Positions 25,957-36,348 of a stretch of 64,000 nt of DNA are shown here, one piece after another; position 1 is the stretch's first letter, and every line of letters begins with the position of its first letter. The position numbers and the translations under genes are program-made. The DNA is taken from NCBI GenBank assembly GCA_039984955.1, contig JBDWTN010000005.1, forward strand, positions 310,001-374,000, in the 5' to 3' direction. A model generated the notes under the pieces. The model was not told the origin of the DNA. It searched no databases and worked only from the letters and a program-made list of their open reading frames with translations. This DNA comes from Marinobacter alexandrii. GTDB taxonomy: Bacteria; Bacteroidota; Bacteroidia; Cytophagales; Cyclobacteriaceae.

Positions 25957-28011
25957 TTATGCAATGGTAGCCCCATTTTCAGCATCTGATCCAGGATTGA
26001 CGGCCACCAATTTTCCATCTGAGTTTTCTGCAAATAGCAACATTCCTTGCGATTCAACTCCCATAATTTTACGAGGTGCTAGGTTTGCCATCACTGTTAC
26101 TTTCTTTCCTATCATTTCCTCTGGAGTAAAGTGTTTTGCCACACCGCTCAGAATGGTACGAGTTTCCAGCCCCATATCTACAGTGAACTGCAGCAACTTA
26201 TTCGACTTCTCTACCTTCTCTGCTGTCTTGATCTCCCCCACTCGTAAATCCATCTTCATGAAATCATCAAATACGATCTCATCTTTTAGAGCCGATACAT
26301 CCGGTGTTTTATTTTCTTGTTCGTTCATTTTTTTTGTTTCGAGAAGTTTGTTCACTTGTTTCTCCACATCCGTATCTTCAATCTTTTCAAACAGCAGTGT
26401 GGCCTTATTCAATTGATGATTGTCTGATAGGAAGTTAACCTCTCCTGCTTCTACCCATATTCTTTTCTCTGTATTGAGAATTTGTGTCAGTTTCTTTGCA
26501 GTAAAAGGTAAGAATGGCTCACAGACTATTGCAAGATTGGCACTGATCTGTAATGCCAGATTCAGAATTGTTTCTACTCTTTCCTTATTCTCCTTGATCA
26601 ATTTCCATGGCTCAGTATCTGCCAGGTATTTATTGCCAATTCTTGCCAGATCCATCATTTGAATCAATGCTTCTCTGAATTTAAACTGATCAAGCGCTTC
26701 TTCAATTTTTGCAGGCACTTCTCCTACTGCTTTGATTACCTCTTCATCAATTGATTGTAATTCATTTCTACCAGGAATTTTTCCATCAAAATATTTGTGT
26801 GTTAGCACAACCGCTCGATTCACAAAGTTACCAAAGATGGCCACTAACTCACTGTTATTCCGAGTTTGAAAATCTTTCCATGTAAAGTCATTGTCTTTGG
26901 TTTCTGGAGCATTTGCTGTAAGTGTGTATCGAAGTACATCCTGCTTTTCCGGAAATTCCTCCAAATACTCGTGTAACCAAACTGCCCAATTCCGGGAAGT
27001 AGATATTTTATTATTCTCCAGATTTAAAAACTCATTTGCTGGCACATTCTCTGGCAGGATATACGAGCCTTCAGCTTTTAGAAGCGTTGGGAAAATAATA
27101 CAATGAAACACAATATTATCTTTTCCTATAAAGTGCAATAGCCGGGTATCGTCCGATTTCCAATAGTCCTCCCAGTTCTTTCCATTGTCTTGTGCCCATT
27201 GCTTCGTAGCAGATATGTATCCAATCGGTGCATCAAACCAAACATACAATACCTTTCCTTCTCCACCTTCTACAGGCACAGGTATTCCCCACTTCAAATC
27301 TCGAGTCATTGGACGTGGACGCAGGCCATTGTCTATCCAACTTTTGCATTGTCCATAGACATTAGGTTTCCATTCCTTATGCCCTTCAATCAGCCATTCT
27401 TTGAGCCATGATTCATATTGATCCAAGGGTAGATACCAATGCTTCGTTTCTTTCATTATTGGAGATTCCCCACTCAGCATTGATTTAGGATTCTTTAGCT
27501 CCGCTGGGCTTAGAGTAGATCCACAGTTTTCGCACTGATCACCGTATGCTTCAAAAAAACTACATGTAGGACATGTGCCTTTGATATATCGATCTGCAAG
27601 AAATTGCTGCTCCTTCTCATCAAAAAATTGTTCAGAAGTCTCCACTGTAAACTTCTCATCCGATTCCATCTTCTTGAAAAATGCGGAAGCTGTCTCATGA
27701 TGCAATTCAGAAGAAGTACGGTGATAGATATCAAAACTGATCCCAAACTGCTCGAATGAATTTTTGATCTGGTTGTGATAAAAATCTACCACTTCTTGAG
27801 GCGATTTTCCTTCTTTTCGTGCTCTCAGTTCAATGGCTACTCCATGCTCGTCAGATCCACAAACGAAAGCTACATCTTCTCCTTTACTTCTAAGGTATCG
27901 TACATAAATGTCAGAAGGCACATACACTCCTGCTAAATGACCAATATGAACAGGTCCATTTGCATAAGGCAATGCTGCTGTGATGGTGTGTCTTTTGTAT
28001 TGTTTTGCCAT
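25957..28011 (-). CDS. metG: methionyl-tRNA synthetase
   Basis: MetRS (684 residues) charges tRNA-Met. The HIGH motif lies in [11 protein letters not shown], the zinc knuckles in CPTCSFF...CENCGS, and the second signature is the variant [10 protein letters not shown]-terminal EMAP/Trbp111 tRNA-binding domain is present ([20 protein letters not shown] to the end). ATG at 28011 ([19 protein letters not shown]) is preferred over 28032 because a -7 box lies between positions 28030 and 28037 on this strand. It heads a minus-strand unit with the T9SS cargo gene 16 nt downstream. Confidence 0.97.
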   Translation of the reverse strand: MAKQYKRHTITAALPYANGPVHIGHLAGVYVPSDIYVRYLRSKGEDVAFVCGSDEHGVAIELRARKEGKSPQEVVDFYHNQIKNSFEQFGISFDIYHRTSSELHHETASAFFKKMESDEKFTVETSEQFFDEKEQQFLADRYIKGTCPTCSFFEAYGDQCENCGSTLSPAELKNPKSMLSGESPIMKETKHWYLPLDQYESWLKEWLIEGHKEWKPNVYGQCKSWIDNGLRPRPMTRDLKWGIPVPVEGGEGKVLYVWFDAPIGYISATKQWAQDNGKNWEDYWKSDDTRLLHFIGKDNIVFHCIIFPTLLKAEGSYILPENVPANEFLNLENNKISTSRNWAVWLHEYLEEFPEKQDVLRYTLTANAPETKDNDFTWKDFQTRNNSELVAIFGNFVNRAVVLTHKYFDGKIPGRNELQSIDEEVIKAVGEVPAKIEEALDQFKFREALIQMMDLARIGNKYLADTEPWKLIKENKERVETILNLALQISANLAIVCEPFLPFTAKKLTQILNTEKRIWVEAGEVNFLSDNHQLNKATLLFEKIEDTDVEKQVNKLLETKKMNEQENKTPDVSALKDEIVFDDFMKMDLRVGEIKTAEKVEKSNKLLQFTVDMGLETRTILSGVAKHFTPEEMIGKKVTVMANLAPRKIMGVESQGMLLFAENSDGKLVAVNPGSDAENGATIA

Positions 28012-28029
28012 AAATTCGATAAGAAACCG

Positions 28030-28037
28030 CAAATATA
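28030..28037 (-). promoter_or_regulatory. -7 box for metG
   Basis: CAAATATA on the plus strand reads TATATTTG on the minus strand, an exact TAnnTTTG match 18 nt before the metG ATG. Confidence 0.45.
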
Positions 28038-28082
28038 GGTTTTGTAATTAGCTGATATAGTGCATTCACCAATCATTCTTTC

Positions 28083-28090
28083 TAATTTTG
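28083..28090 (+). promoter_or_regulatory. -7 box for typA
   Basis: TAATTTTG matches TAnnTTTG and ends 32 nt before the ATG at 28123. It supports that start over the longer frame from 28060. Confidence 0.45.
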
Positions 28091-28122
28091 CGCCCGAATA
28101 CAAAAATTGCGCTTTAAGCTGT

Positions 28123-29934
28123 ATGCAAGAAATTAGAAATATTGCCATCATCGCACACGTTGACCATGGCAAAACCACACTCGTTGATAAAATCATCTAC
28201 GCTACTCAAGAGTTCAGAGAGAACCAAGAGAAAGGTGAATTAATCCTTGACAACAATGACCTTGAAAGAGAAAGAGGAATTACCATTCTTTCCAAAAATG
28301 TTTCAGCTGAATATAAAGGTGTAAAAATCAACATCATTGATACTCCAGGTCACGCAGATTTTGGTGGTGAAGTTGAGCGAGTGCTAAAAATGGCCGATGG
28401 CGTTATCCTTTTAGTGGATGCTTTCGAAGGGCCTATGCCTCAAACACGATTCGTATTAGGGAAAGCTCTTGGACTTGGTCTTTCACCAATCGTAGTTGTA
28501 AATAAAGTAGATAAGGAGAATTGTCGTCCAGACGAAGTGCACGAGCAAGTATTTGATTTGATGTTCTCTTTAGATGCAACTGAAGAACAACTTGATTTTC
28601 ATACACTTTATGGATCTAGTAAGCAGGGGTGGTTTAATGATGATTGGCAGAAACCAACTGACAACATTCTTCCTCTCTTGGATAAAATTGTTGAGGTAAT
28701 CCCTCCTGCTCCATATAAAGAGGGTGTTCCTGCTATGCAGATTACTTCACTAGATTTTTCTTCATTCACAGGAAGAATAGCCATTGGGCGTATCGTTCAA
28801 GGCGACATCAAAGAAGGAGCGAATCTAGGCATCAGCAAAAGAGACGGTTCACTCAAAAAAGTGAAGGTTAAGGAAGTACACATATTTGAAGGGCTTGGTA
28901 AGAGAAAGGTAGAATCCGCACGAGCTGGAGATATTTGCGCAATTACAGGAATTGAAGATTTCGAAATTGGTGATACAATCACCGATTTTGAGAATCCAAT
29001 GGTACTGCCTCGAATTGCCATTGATGAGCCTACTATGAGTATGCTTTTCACCATCAACGATTCACCATTCTTTGGCAAAGAAGGGAAATTCGTCACATCA
29101 CGTCACTTGCGTGATCGTTTGATGAAAGAGTTGGAGAAAAACCTGGCACTGAAAGTACAGGAAACCGATAAAGAGGATAAATTCCTAGTGTTTGGACGGG
29201 GGGTACTTCACTTGTCAGTATTGATTGAAACGATGCGCCGTGAAGGATATGAATTGCAAGTAGGTCAGCCTCAAGTACTTTTCAAAGAAGACGAAAATGG
29301 TCAAAAACTTGAGCCTATTGAGCACATGGTCATTGATGTTCCCGAAGAATACTCTGGAAAGGCGATTGAATTGGTCACTCAACGAAAAGGTGAATTGAAA
29401 GTAATGGAACCTAAGGGCAACATTCAACATCTGGAATTTGAGATTCCCTCTCGTGGATTGATTGGTCTAAGGAATAACATGCTTACTTCAACAGCTGGTG
29501 AAGCAGTAATGACACATAGATTAAAAGAATATCAGCCATTTAAAGGAGAGATTGCCGGAAGAATCAATGGTTCACTGATCTCAATTGAAAATGGCCCTGG
29601 TACTGCATATTCGATCGATAAGCTGCAGGACAGAGGATCATTCTTCGTTGATCCAGGAGTAGATTTATACGTAGGGCAGGTAATTGGCGAGCATTCTAGA
29701 GGAAATGACCTTGTAATCAACATTCAGAAAGGAAAGAAGTTGACAAACATGAGAACCTCTGGTACAGATAACAATGCTAAAATTATTCCAGCTAAAAAGT
29801 TTAGTCTGGAAGAAGCCTTAGAATACATTCAGAAGGATGAGTATGTTGAAGTAACACCTAAATCGATACGGATGAGGAAGATCTATCTGGATGAAAATCA
29901 ACGAAAAAGAATGGCAAATGCAGAGAGTGCATAA
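28123..29934 (+). CDS. typA: ribosome-associated GTPase TypA/BipA
   Basis: TypA (603 residues) is a translational GTPase of the EF-G type involved in ribosome assembly and stress adaptation. The P-loop AHVDHGKT is at 11-18, switch II is DTPGHADFGGEVERVL, the G4 motif is NKVDK, and EF-Tu domain 2, EF-G-like C-terminal and BipA-specific domains follow. ATG at 28123 (MQEIRNIAIIAHVDHG) matches the usual family start. It is transcribed divergently from metG and followed by a strong terminator. Confidence 0.96.
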   Translation: MQEIRNIAIIAHVDHGKTTLVDKIIYATQEFRENQEKGELILDNNDLERERGITILSKNVSAEYKGVKINIIDTPGHADFGGEVERVLKMADGVILLVDAFEGPMPQTRFVLGKALGLGLSPIVVVNKVDKENCRPDEVHEQVFDLMFSLDATEEQLDFHTLYGSSKQGWFNDDWQKPTDNILPLLDKIVEVIPPAPYKEGVPAMQITSLDFSSFTGRIAIGRIVQGDIKEGANLGISKRDGSLKKVKVKEVHIFEGLGKRKVESARAGDICAITGIEDFEIGDTITDFENPMVLPRIAIDEPTMSMLFTINDSPFFGKEGKFVTSRHLRDRLMKELEKNLALKVQETDKEDKFLVFGRGVLHLSVLIETMRREGYELQVGQPQVLFKEDENGQKLEPIEHMVIDVPEEYSGKAIELVTQRKGELKVMEPKGNIQHLEFEIPSRGLIGLRNNMLTSTAGEAVMTHRLKEYQPFKGEIAGRINGSLISIENGPGTAYSIDKLQDRGSFFVDPGVDLYVGQVIGEHSRGNDLVINIQKGKKLTNMRTSGTDNNAKIIPAKKFSLEEALEYIQKDEYVEVTPKSIRMRKIYLDENQRKRMANAESA

Positions 29935-29955
29935 GCTCTAAAAAGACTTACTATT

Positions 29956-29985
29956 AAAAGCCTGCTATAACGCAGGCTTTTTTTT
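29956..29985 (+). terminator. rho-independent terminator after typA
   Basis: 10-bp perfect stem (AAAAGCCTGC 29956-29965 with GCAGGCTTTT 29972-29981), loop TATAAC, T-run to 29985. Confidence 0.93.
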
Positions 29986-30077
29986 GTCTTTACATTTCTT
30001 GTAAGATGTATCTCAAATCATGGCACATTTTACCTATCTTTTCCGTAAAGAATTCAATCAACTCAAAACTCACAATT

Positions 30078-32936
30078 ATGAAACACATATCGCTTTTATT
30101 AGCATTTGTCATAAGTTCTGTGTCGTTTGCACAAACAAAACTTATTGAAAAAGTCACCAAAAAAGGAGACGAAATTGTTATTCCATACGAAAAACATGTA
30201 TTGGATAATGGACTAACATTGATCATCCATGAAGATCATTCAGACCCATTGGTTCACGTAGATGTCACCTATCATGTAGGATCCGCACGTGAGGAATTAA
30301 ACAAATCTGGATTTGCTCACTTTTTTGAACACATGATGTTTCAAGGATCTGAGAATGTAGCAGATGAAGAACATTTCAAAATTGTAACCGAAGCAGGTGG
30401 AACACTGAACGGAACAACTAACAGAGATCGAACAAACTATTTCGAAACAGTCCCCAGCAACCAACTCGAAACGATGTTATGGTTAGAAGCTGACCGAATG
30501 GGGTTTTTCTTAGATGCAGTTACGCAAGAAAAATTTGAAGTTCAGCGAGCTACTGTAAAAAATGAAAAAGGTCAAAATTATGATAACTCTCCATATGGAA
30601 GATGGAGAGAAGTAAATGCTGGCACATTGTACCCATTTGGGCATCCCTACTCTTGGTTGACAATCGGACGTCTGGAAGACTTAGATCGTGTAGGTGTAAA
30701 TGATCTCAAGAAGTTTTTCCTCCGCTGGTATGGTCCAAACAATGCCACATTAACTATTGGAGGAGATATCGATCCAAAAGATGTAATCAAAAAAGTTGAA
30801 AAGTACTTCGGAGTTATTCCAAGTGGACCTAAAGTACAGCCTCTCAAGCTAGCACTTCCGGAGATTGAAAGTGATCGTTATGTTTCCTATGTGGATTCCA
30901 ATATTCGCTTCCCAGCATTGCTTCTTACCTTCCCTACTGTTCCAAGATTTCATAAAGATGAAGCTGCACTTGATTGTCTTGCAGAAATCTTAGGTACAGG
31001 AAAAAGTTCTTACTTCTATAAAAAGTTTGTATTGCCTAAAAAAGCTATTCAAGCTTCTACTTTTCACCCGACCAGTGAGCATGCTGGAGAATTCACATTA
31101 TTTGCCCTTCCTTTCCCTGGTGGGACACTGGCTGACTTTGAAACGCAAATCAGAGAAATTCTTGTAGAGTTTGAAAAAAATGGCGTGACTGATGATGATA
31201 TCATCAAGTTCAAAGCCAACCAAGAGCAAAGCATGATCAATGGTTTAGCAAGTGTCGCTGGAAAAGTTAGTCAGCTTGCTTCCTATCAGACATTTTATGA
31301 AAACCCTAACGGTATCAAATTCGACCTGGATCGTTACATGAGCATCACAAAGGAGGATGTAATGAGAGTATTTAATCAATACATAAAAGGCAAGCCTGGA
31401 GTTGTTCAAAGTGTAGTTCCAAATGAAGAAACAGCAACAGCTAGACCAGATAATTTCGAAATTCCGAGAGAAGGAAATAATCCATTTCCCTCAACAGATT
31501 ACGAAGGACTAAGCTACACCAGGCCAACTGGTGATTCATTTGACAGAAGTGGCACACCTCCATTGGGTGCGAACCCATCCATAAAGGTTCCTGATTTTTG
31601 GAAAGAAACATATGCCAACGGTATTAAAGTAATTGGTACAGAATCAAACGAAATTCCTGTTGTTGCTCTTCAGCTCACCATCAATGGGGGGCATAAAATG
31701 GATGCCTATGCTCCCAAAAAGTCTGGGTTAGCATCATTGACTGCTAGTATGATGAATGAAGCTACCAAAAATTACTCCTCAGAAGAGATTCAAGAAGAGC
31801 TTAGAAAAATTGGAAGTAGCATCAACATTTTTGGCGGTAATTCATCAACAACGATGACCATTTCTTCACTGAAGAAAAATCTCGCTAAAACACTTGAGAT
31901 AGCTGATGAAATACTTAAAAATCCAGCATTCAATCAAGAAGATTTTGATCGCTTAAAGAATCAACAAATGGAAGGCATAAAAGCCTCTCAGAAGAATCCT
32001 GGAAGTATCGCAACCCAAGTATTCAATAGGTTGATGTATGGAGATGAGCATATCTACTCTGTGTCTTCTCAAGGGATAGAAGAAACGGTTGAGAATATCT
32101 CGCTGGCCGATGTTACCAATTTCTATGATAAATATTATTCACCTAATGTCTCAGAACTTGTTGTCGTAGGTGACATTTCAAAAAAAGAAATAGATGCATA
32201 TCTAGACTTTTTGAAAAGTTGGAAGAATAAAAACACTCAAATCCCAGAACTTCCAACTGCAAAGCCGGCAGAAAACACAAAGATCTACCTGGTTGATAAA
32301 GTAGATGCACCTCAATCTCAGATTAGAATTGGATACATCACAGATATGGAATATGATGCCACTGGAGATTATTACAAATCTACATTGATGAACTTCCCAT
32401 TGGGAGGAGCCTTTAATAGTCGAATTAATCTAAACCTTAGAGAAGATAAAGGCTGGACCTATGGAGCTCGATCTTTCTTCAGAGGTGGTGACGATCCTGG
32501 TCCGTATACCGCTTCTGCTGGCGTAAAGGCTGCTGCTACAGATAGTTCAGTAGTGGAATTTATGAAAGAGATAGAAGGATTCAGAACGGGTGGAATTACC
32601 GATGCAGAATTATCTTTCATGAGAAGTGCTATTGGTCAAAGAGATGCGAGGAGTTATGAAACTCCAGGCCAGAAGGCAAACTTTTTGAGAAGAATCAATC
32701 ATTACAATCTTGACAAGAACTTTGTAGAAAAACAAAATAAGATCATAGCTACAATCAGTAAAGAGGAAATCAACGGGCTAGCGAAAAAATATTTACAAGA
32801 CGAAAATCTTTACATTCTCGTGGTAGGTGATGGAGCCACCAATAGGTCTAAACTAGAAAAGCTTGGATACGAGATAGTGGATGTGAATGAAAAAGGCGAT
32901 ATCATCAATGACAATAAAATTGAAATGAAGAAATAG
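30078..32936 (+). CDS. M16 family zinc metallopeptidase, double-domain
   Basis: The exported protein (952 residues, signal peptide to about VSFAQ) has two tandem insulinase-type halves. The N-terminal half carries the inverted zinc motif HFFEH (81-85) and a downstream metal-ligand Glu region (ETMLWLEADRM). The C-terminal half (from about 530) lacks the motif and has the RINLNLREDKGWTYGARSFF substrate-binding region. This pitrilysin-type clamshell degrades short peptides or unfolded segments in the periplasm. ATG at 30078 starts the signal peptide. Followed by a terminator before the M61 gene. Confidence 0.93.
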   Translation: MKHISLLLAFVISSVSFAQTKLIEKVTKKGDEIVIPYEKHVLDNGLTLIIHEDHSDPLVHVDVTYHVGSAREELNKSGFAHFFEHMMFQGSENVADEEHFKIVTEAGGTLNGTTNRDRTNYFETVPSNQLETMLWLEADRMGFFLDAVTQEKFEVQRATVKNEKGQNYDNSPYGRWREVNAGTLYPFGHPYSWLTIGRLEDLDRVGVNDLKKFFLRWYGPNNATLTIGGDIDPKDVIKKVEKYFGVIPSGPKVQPLKLALPEIESDRYVSYVDSNIRFPALLLTFPTVPRFHKDEAALDCLAEILGTGKSSYFYKKFVLPKKAIQASTFHPTSEHAGEFTLFALPFPGGTLADFETQIREILVEFEKNGVTDDDIIKFKANQEQSMINGLASVAGKVSQLASYQTFYENPNGIKFDLDRYMSITKEDVMRVFNQYIKGKPGVVQSVVPNEETATARPDNFEIPREGNNPFPSTDYEGLSYTRPTGDSFDRSGTPPLGANPSIKVPDFWKETYANGIKVIGTESNEIPVVALQLTINGGHKMDAYAPKKSGLASLTASMMNEATKNYSSEEIQEELRKIGSSINIFGGNSSTTMTISSLKKNLAKTLEIADEILKNPAFNQEDFDRLKNQQMEGIKASQKNPGSIATQVFNRLMYGDEHIYSVSSQGIEETVENISLADVTNFYDKYYSPNVSELVVVGDISKKEIDAYLDFLKSWKNKNTQIPELPTAKPAENTKIYLVDKVDAPQSQIRIGYITDMEYDATGDYYKSTLMNFPLGGAFNSRINLNLREDKGWTYGARSFFRGGDDPGPYTASAGVKAAATDSSVVEFMKEIEGFRTGGITDAELSFMRSAIGQRDARSYETPGQKANFLRRINHYNLDKNFVEKQNKIIATISKEEINGLAKKYLQDENLYILVVGDGATNRSKLEKLGYEIVDVNEKGDIINDNKIEMKK

Positions 32937-32997
32937 TCGATAATGCAAAGCCGGGTAATTATCTATTCAAATACCTAGCTAACCATTCATATAAATT

Positions 32998-33029
32998 AAC
33001 CGCTATTAACAAACAATAGCGGTTTTTTT
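32998..33029 (+). terminator. rho-independent terminator after the M16 peptidase
   Basis: 10-bp perfect stem (AACCGCTATT 32998-33007 with AATAGCGGTT 33015-33024) and T-run to 33029. Confidence 0.93.
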
Positions 33030-33108
33030 GTGCTTAAACTCGCATGATTTTTGAGATATGACGTTATCATAACCATTAAGATCATCCAAAATATTAGAAA
33101 TAGAACCC

Positions 33109-34950
33109 ATGAAAAAAATTCTCTTTATTCTGCTTGCTGTAATCAGCCTACACATCGTAGCTCAAGAAAAATACCAGATTAGCATAGATCTAACCAAAGC
33201 AGAAAACGATCGTATCCCAGTTGAAATCACGTTACCAACAATTACTCATGACACTATAGAGTATCACATGGCGAAGATTGTGCCTGGAACTTATAGTATT
33301 TCAGACTTTGGACGCTTTGTAGATGATTTCAAAGCAATGGATATAGATGGAAATGAGATCGCTTTTGAAAAATTAAGTACAAACAGGTGGGTTATCTCAG
33401 AAGCTAAGAGGCTTAGCAAGATTTCCTACTGGGTAGAAGACTCCTTCGACGAATTTGATGGGTATGGTGGAAATCCCATTTTTGAACCAGGAGGAATGAG
33501 CATTGAAGCCGACAAAGGCGTATTTGTAATAAACACTTTTGGATTTGTTGGCTATGTAGATGGTTACAAATTCAATCCTTTTGAGCTCACAATTATCCAT
33601 GATTCCGAAATTGCAGGAGCTACTTCTCTAAAGAAAAGCACTTTCACTGATACCTCTGATACATATGTAGCTGATAACTTCAACTTTCTGGCAGATGCGC
33701 CCATTATGTACAGTAAGCCTGATATCGTAAGTAGACAGATTGCAGGTGCTGAAATTTTAGTATCAGTTTATTCACCAAATAATGTTCTCTCAGCGACGGA
33801 TGTCATGGACAACATCTCTGAGTTGATGGAGGCTCAATCAAAATACCTAGGTGGTCAGCTTCCGGTAGATAGATATGCCTATTTAATTTATTTATTCGAT
33901 GGCCCTACCATTTCTGGGGCCATGGGGGCTTTGGAGCATTCTTATTCCTCCTTGTACACACTTCCTGAAATGGATCCTGAAAGAATAAGCCAAACGGTAA
34001 AAGATGTAGCAGCTCATGAATTTTTCCATATTGTCACACCTCTAAATATTCATTCAGAAGAGATTCACGATTTCAATTACATAGAACCCAAGATGAGTCA
34101 GCATCTATGGTTATATGAAGGAGTGACCGAATATGCATCTCAACATGTTCAAGCAAAGTATGGACTATTCGATCTAGAAGACTTCCTTTCTGAAATGCGA
34201 AATAAAATGAATCAACAAGATCAATACGCTGTAGACATTCCATACACAGAGTTCAGTGAAAACATATTAGATCCTGCGAATGAGCGACGATATGGAGATG
34301 TATATGCGGGTGGAGCACTCATTGCATGGTGTTTAGATCTAACAATCATTAAGTCTACAAATGGACAAAAAGATCTTCAATTTGTTTTGCGGGAACTTTC
34401 AAAACAATATGGGCCCAAGAAAGCTTTTAAAGATGAACAATTGTTTGCCGAAATTGAAAAAATCACCACTCCCGCAGTTGGAATGTTTTTAAGAAAATAT
34501 ATTGGAGGTACAGAATCCCTACCCTATCAAGAAATTCTTGGTTGGGCTGGAATAGACTACTCCCCTGAGAGTAACGAAATGGTTATCACAGCTGGGAAAT
34601 TCTCTCCAGCTCTCAACGAAAATCAAGAAATTTATGTGGCCTCCATTGATGGAATGAATGATTTCGGGAAAGATTTAGACTTGCAACAAGGAGACGTTTT
34701 TGTAGAATGGAATGGATCAGCGGTTACTATTGAAACTTTCTCGGATGTAATACAATCATACTATAGTGAGGCAGAAGAAGGCGATAAAGTCACTGTCATC
34801 GTTAAAAGAGAAGTAAAAGGCAAAACAAAAGAAGTGAAACTGAAAGCAAAAGCACAGAAAGTAGAATCTTCTCAAAAACATTCGTTAGTAGTAATAGATA
34901 ATCCATCCGTTGACCAACAAAAAATTAAATCATTATGGCTGAGTGAGTAA
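33109..34950 (+). CDS. M61 family peptidase with C-terminal PDZ domain
   Basis: The 613-residue exported protein (signal peptide to about IVAQ) has an N-terminal beta domain, the gluzincin motif HEFFH at 303-307 followed by a downstream Glu in LWLYEGVTEY, and a C-terminal PDZ-like domain (about 520-590, LQQGDVFVEWNGSAV). This is the layout of glycyl-aminopeptidase-type M61 enzymes. It probably trims peptides in the periplasm and may work with the M16 enzyme upstream, though a terminator separates them. Confidence 0.9.
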   Translation: MKKILFILLAVISLHIVAQEKYQISIDLTKAENDRIPVEITLPTITHDTIEYHMAKIVPGTYSISDFGRFVDDFKAMDIDGNEIAFEKLSTNRWVISEAKRLSKISYWVEDSFDEFDGYGGNPIFEPGGMSIEADKGVFVINTFGFVGYVDGYKFNPFELTIIHDSEIAGATSLKKSTFTDTSDTYVADNFNFLADAPIMYSKPDIVSRQIAGAEILVSVYSPNNVLSATDVMDNISELMEAQSKYLGGQLPVDRYAYLIYLFDGPTISGAMGALEHSYSSLYTLPEMDPERISQTVKDVAAHEFFHIVTPLNIHSEEIHDFNYIEPKMSQHLWLYEGVTEYASQHVQAKYGLFDLEDFLSEMRNKMNQQDQYAVDIPYTEFSENILDPANERRYGDVYAGGALIAWCLDLTIIKSTNGQKDLQFVLRELSKQYGPKKAFKDEQLFAEIEKITTPAVGMFLRKYIGGTESLPYQEILGWAGIDYSPESNEMVITAGKFSPALNENQEIYVASIDGMNDFGKDLDLQQGDVFVEWNGSAVTIETFSDVIQSYYSEAEEGDKVTVIVKREVKGKTKEVKLKAKAQKVESSQKHSLVVIDNPSVDQQKIKSLWLSE

Positions 34951-34998
34951 CCATTCGGTCTGATTATAGTAAAATATAGGAAACTTACATTTCTAACC

Positions 34999-36348
34999 AT
35001 GAAGAGAAACAACAAACTATTTATTATCGGAGGTGTTGCTATTGTCGCAATATTAATCCTAGTGTTTTCTGGAAACTCAACTGACTCAGCTGCCGATGTT
35101 GTTGTTGAAGTGGAACAAGGTGATTTTGTGGTAGATATCATGACTTCAGGAGGTTTAGAGGCTAAGAATTCTGTCCCTATAAAAGGTCCAGGTGGTCTTC
35201 GGAATTATCGTATCTGGAATGTGACCATTCAAGATATTATTGATGAAGGTACAGTAGTGCAAAAAGGACAATATGTGGCAAGACTCGACCCATCGGAACT
35301 AACTGGTAAATTAAAAGATGCTCAAATCGAATTAGATCAGCAACAATCTCAGTATACTCAAACAAAGCTTGATACTGCCTTAACCATGCGTCAGGCAAGA
35401 GATGAACTTATCAACCTCGAATATGCTGTGCGTGAGAAGCAATTGACACTTGACCAATCACAATTCGAGCCTCCAGCAACTATTCAAAAAGCAGAAATTG
35501 AATTAGAGAAAGCAAAGAGATCTTTCTCTCAAGCAACGGAAAATTATGAAATCAGAGAGCAGCAGAATGTTGCCAAAATGAGGCAAGCAGGTGCCGAATT
35601 ATCTAAAGTGAGAAACGAATTAGACGGACTAACAGGACTCTCAAGAGAATTTATAGTCACTGCCCCTGAAGATGGAATGCTTATCTACAAGCGGAGTTGG
35701 GATGGGAAACCTGTAAAAGAAGGTTCTCAAATCAGTGGCTGGGATCCAATTGTAGCTACTCTTCCAGATCTATCAAAGATGGTTTCTAAAACGTATGTAA
35801 ATGAAGTAGACATTCGAAAGGTTAAGCCAGGACAAGCTGTAGAAATAGGTTTTGATGCTTTCCCTGATAAGAACTTAAAAGGTAAAGTTTCGCGTGTAGC
35901 TAATGTTGGTGAACAACGACCCAATTCGGATGCAAAAGTATTTGAGGTAGAAATTGAAGTTTATGGCACTGACCCCTTACTTAAACCAGGGATGACTACT
36001 AGCAATAAGATCATCACAAAAACAGTGGAAGATGCTTTTTTTATACCCCTAGAAAGTCTTCATTCCCAATATGATTCCATCACTTATGTATTCAAAAAAT
36101 CTGGCGGATCAACTTCAAAACAGGAAGTGATGATTGGTGATGCTAACGCTGAATATGTTCACATTATCAATGGACTTACTGCTGGCGACCGTGTAAGTTT
36201 ATCCACTATTCAAGGAATGGATAGTAGAGATGTAAATCTTCTTCCTGAAATGGACGGTAAGCGTAATCAAAAAGAAGAAGAGGTGGCTCCAGAACCTGCT
36301 CAACCTCAATTACCACAAGGACGTAGAGGAAGAAAGAAGAATGGATAA
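34999..36348 (+). CDS. HlyD/MacA-type membrane-fusion (adaptor) protein
   Basis: The 449-residue adaptor is anchored by one N-terminal membrane helix (about 7-25). It has a split lipoyl/barrel-sandwich domain (DIIDEGTVVQKGQYVARLDP and FIVTAPEDGMLIYKR) interrupted by a long coiled-coil hairpin (about 105-215), a beta-barrel domain and a C-terminal membrane-proximal domain. The tail is rich in E/P/Q/R and ends RRGRKKNG. It bridges an inner-membrane pump to TolC. It overlaps the permease gene by 8 nt. Confidence 0.9.
   Translation: MKRNNKLFIIGGVAIVAILILVFSGNSTDSAADVVVEVEQGDFVVDIMTSGGLEAKNSVPIKGPGGLRNYRIWNVTIQDIIDEGTVVQKGQYVARLDPSELTGKLKDAQIELDQQQSQYTQTKLDTALTMRQARDELINLEYAVREKQLTLDQSQFEPPATIQKAEIELEKAKRSFSQATENYEIREQQNVAKMRQAGAELSKVRNELDGLTGLSREFIVTAPEDGMLIYKRSWDGKPVKEGSQISGWDPIVATLPDLSKMVSKTYVNEVDIRKVKPGQAVEIGFDAFPDKNLKGKVSRVANVGEQRPNSDAKVFEVEIEVYGTDPLLKPGMTTSNKIITKTVEDAFFIPLESLHSQYDSITYVFKKSGGSTSKQEVMIGDANAEYVHIINGLTAGDRVSLSTIQGMDSRDVNLLPEMDGKRNQKEEEVAPEPAQPQLPQGRRGRKKNG

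Noticed and set aside
25949-26416. 155-codon plus-strand ORF antisense to metG
   Set aside because: Frame is a shadow of the highly conserved metG C-terminus; serine/phenylalanine-rich with no recognisable feature.
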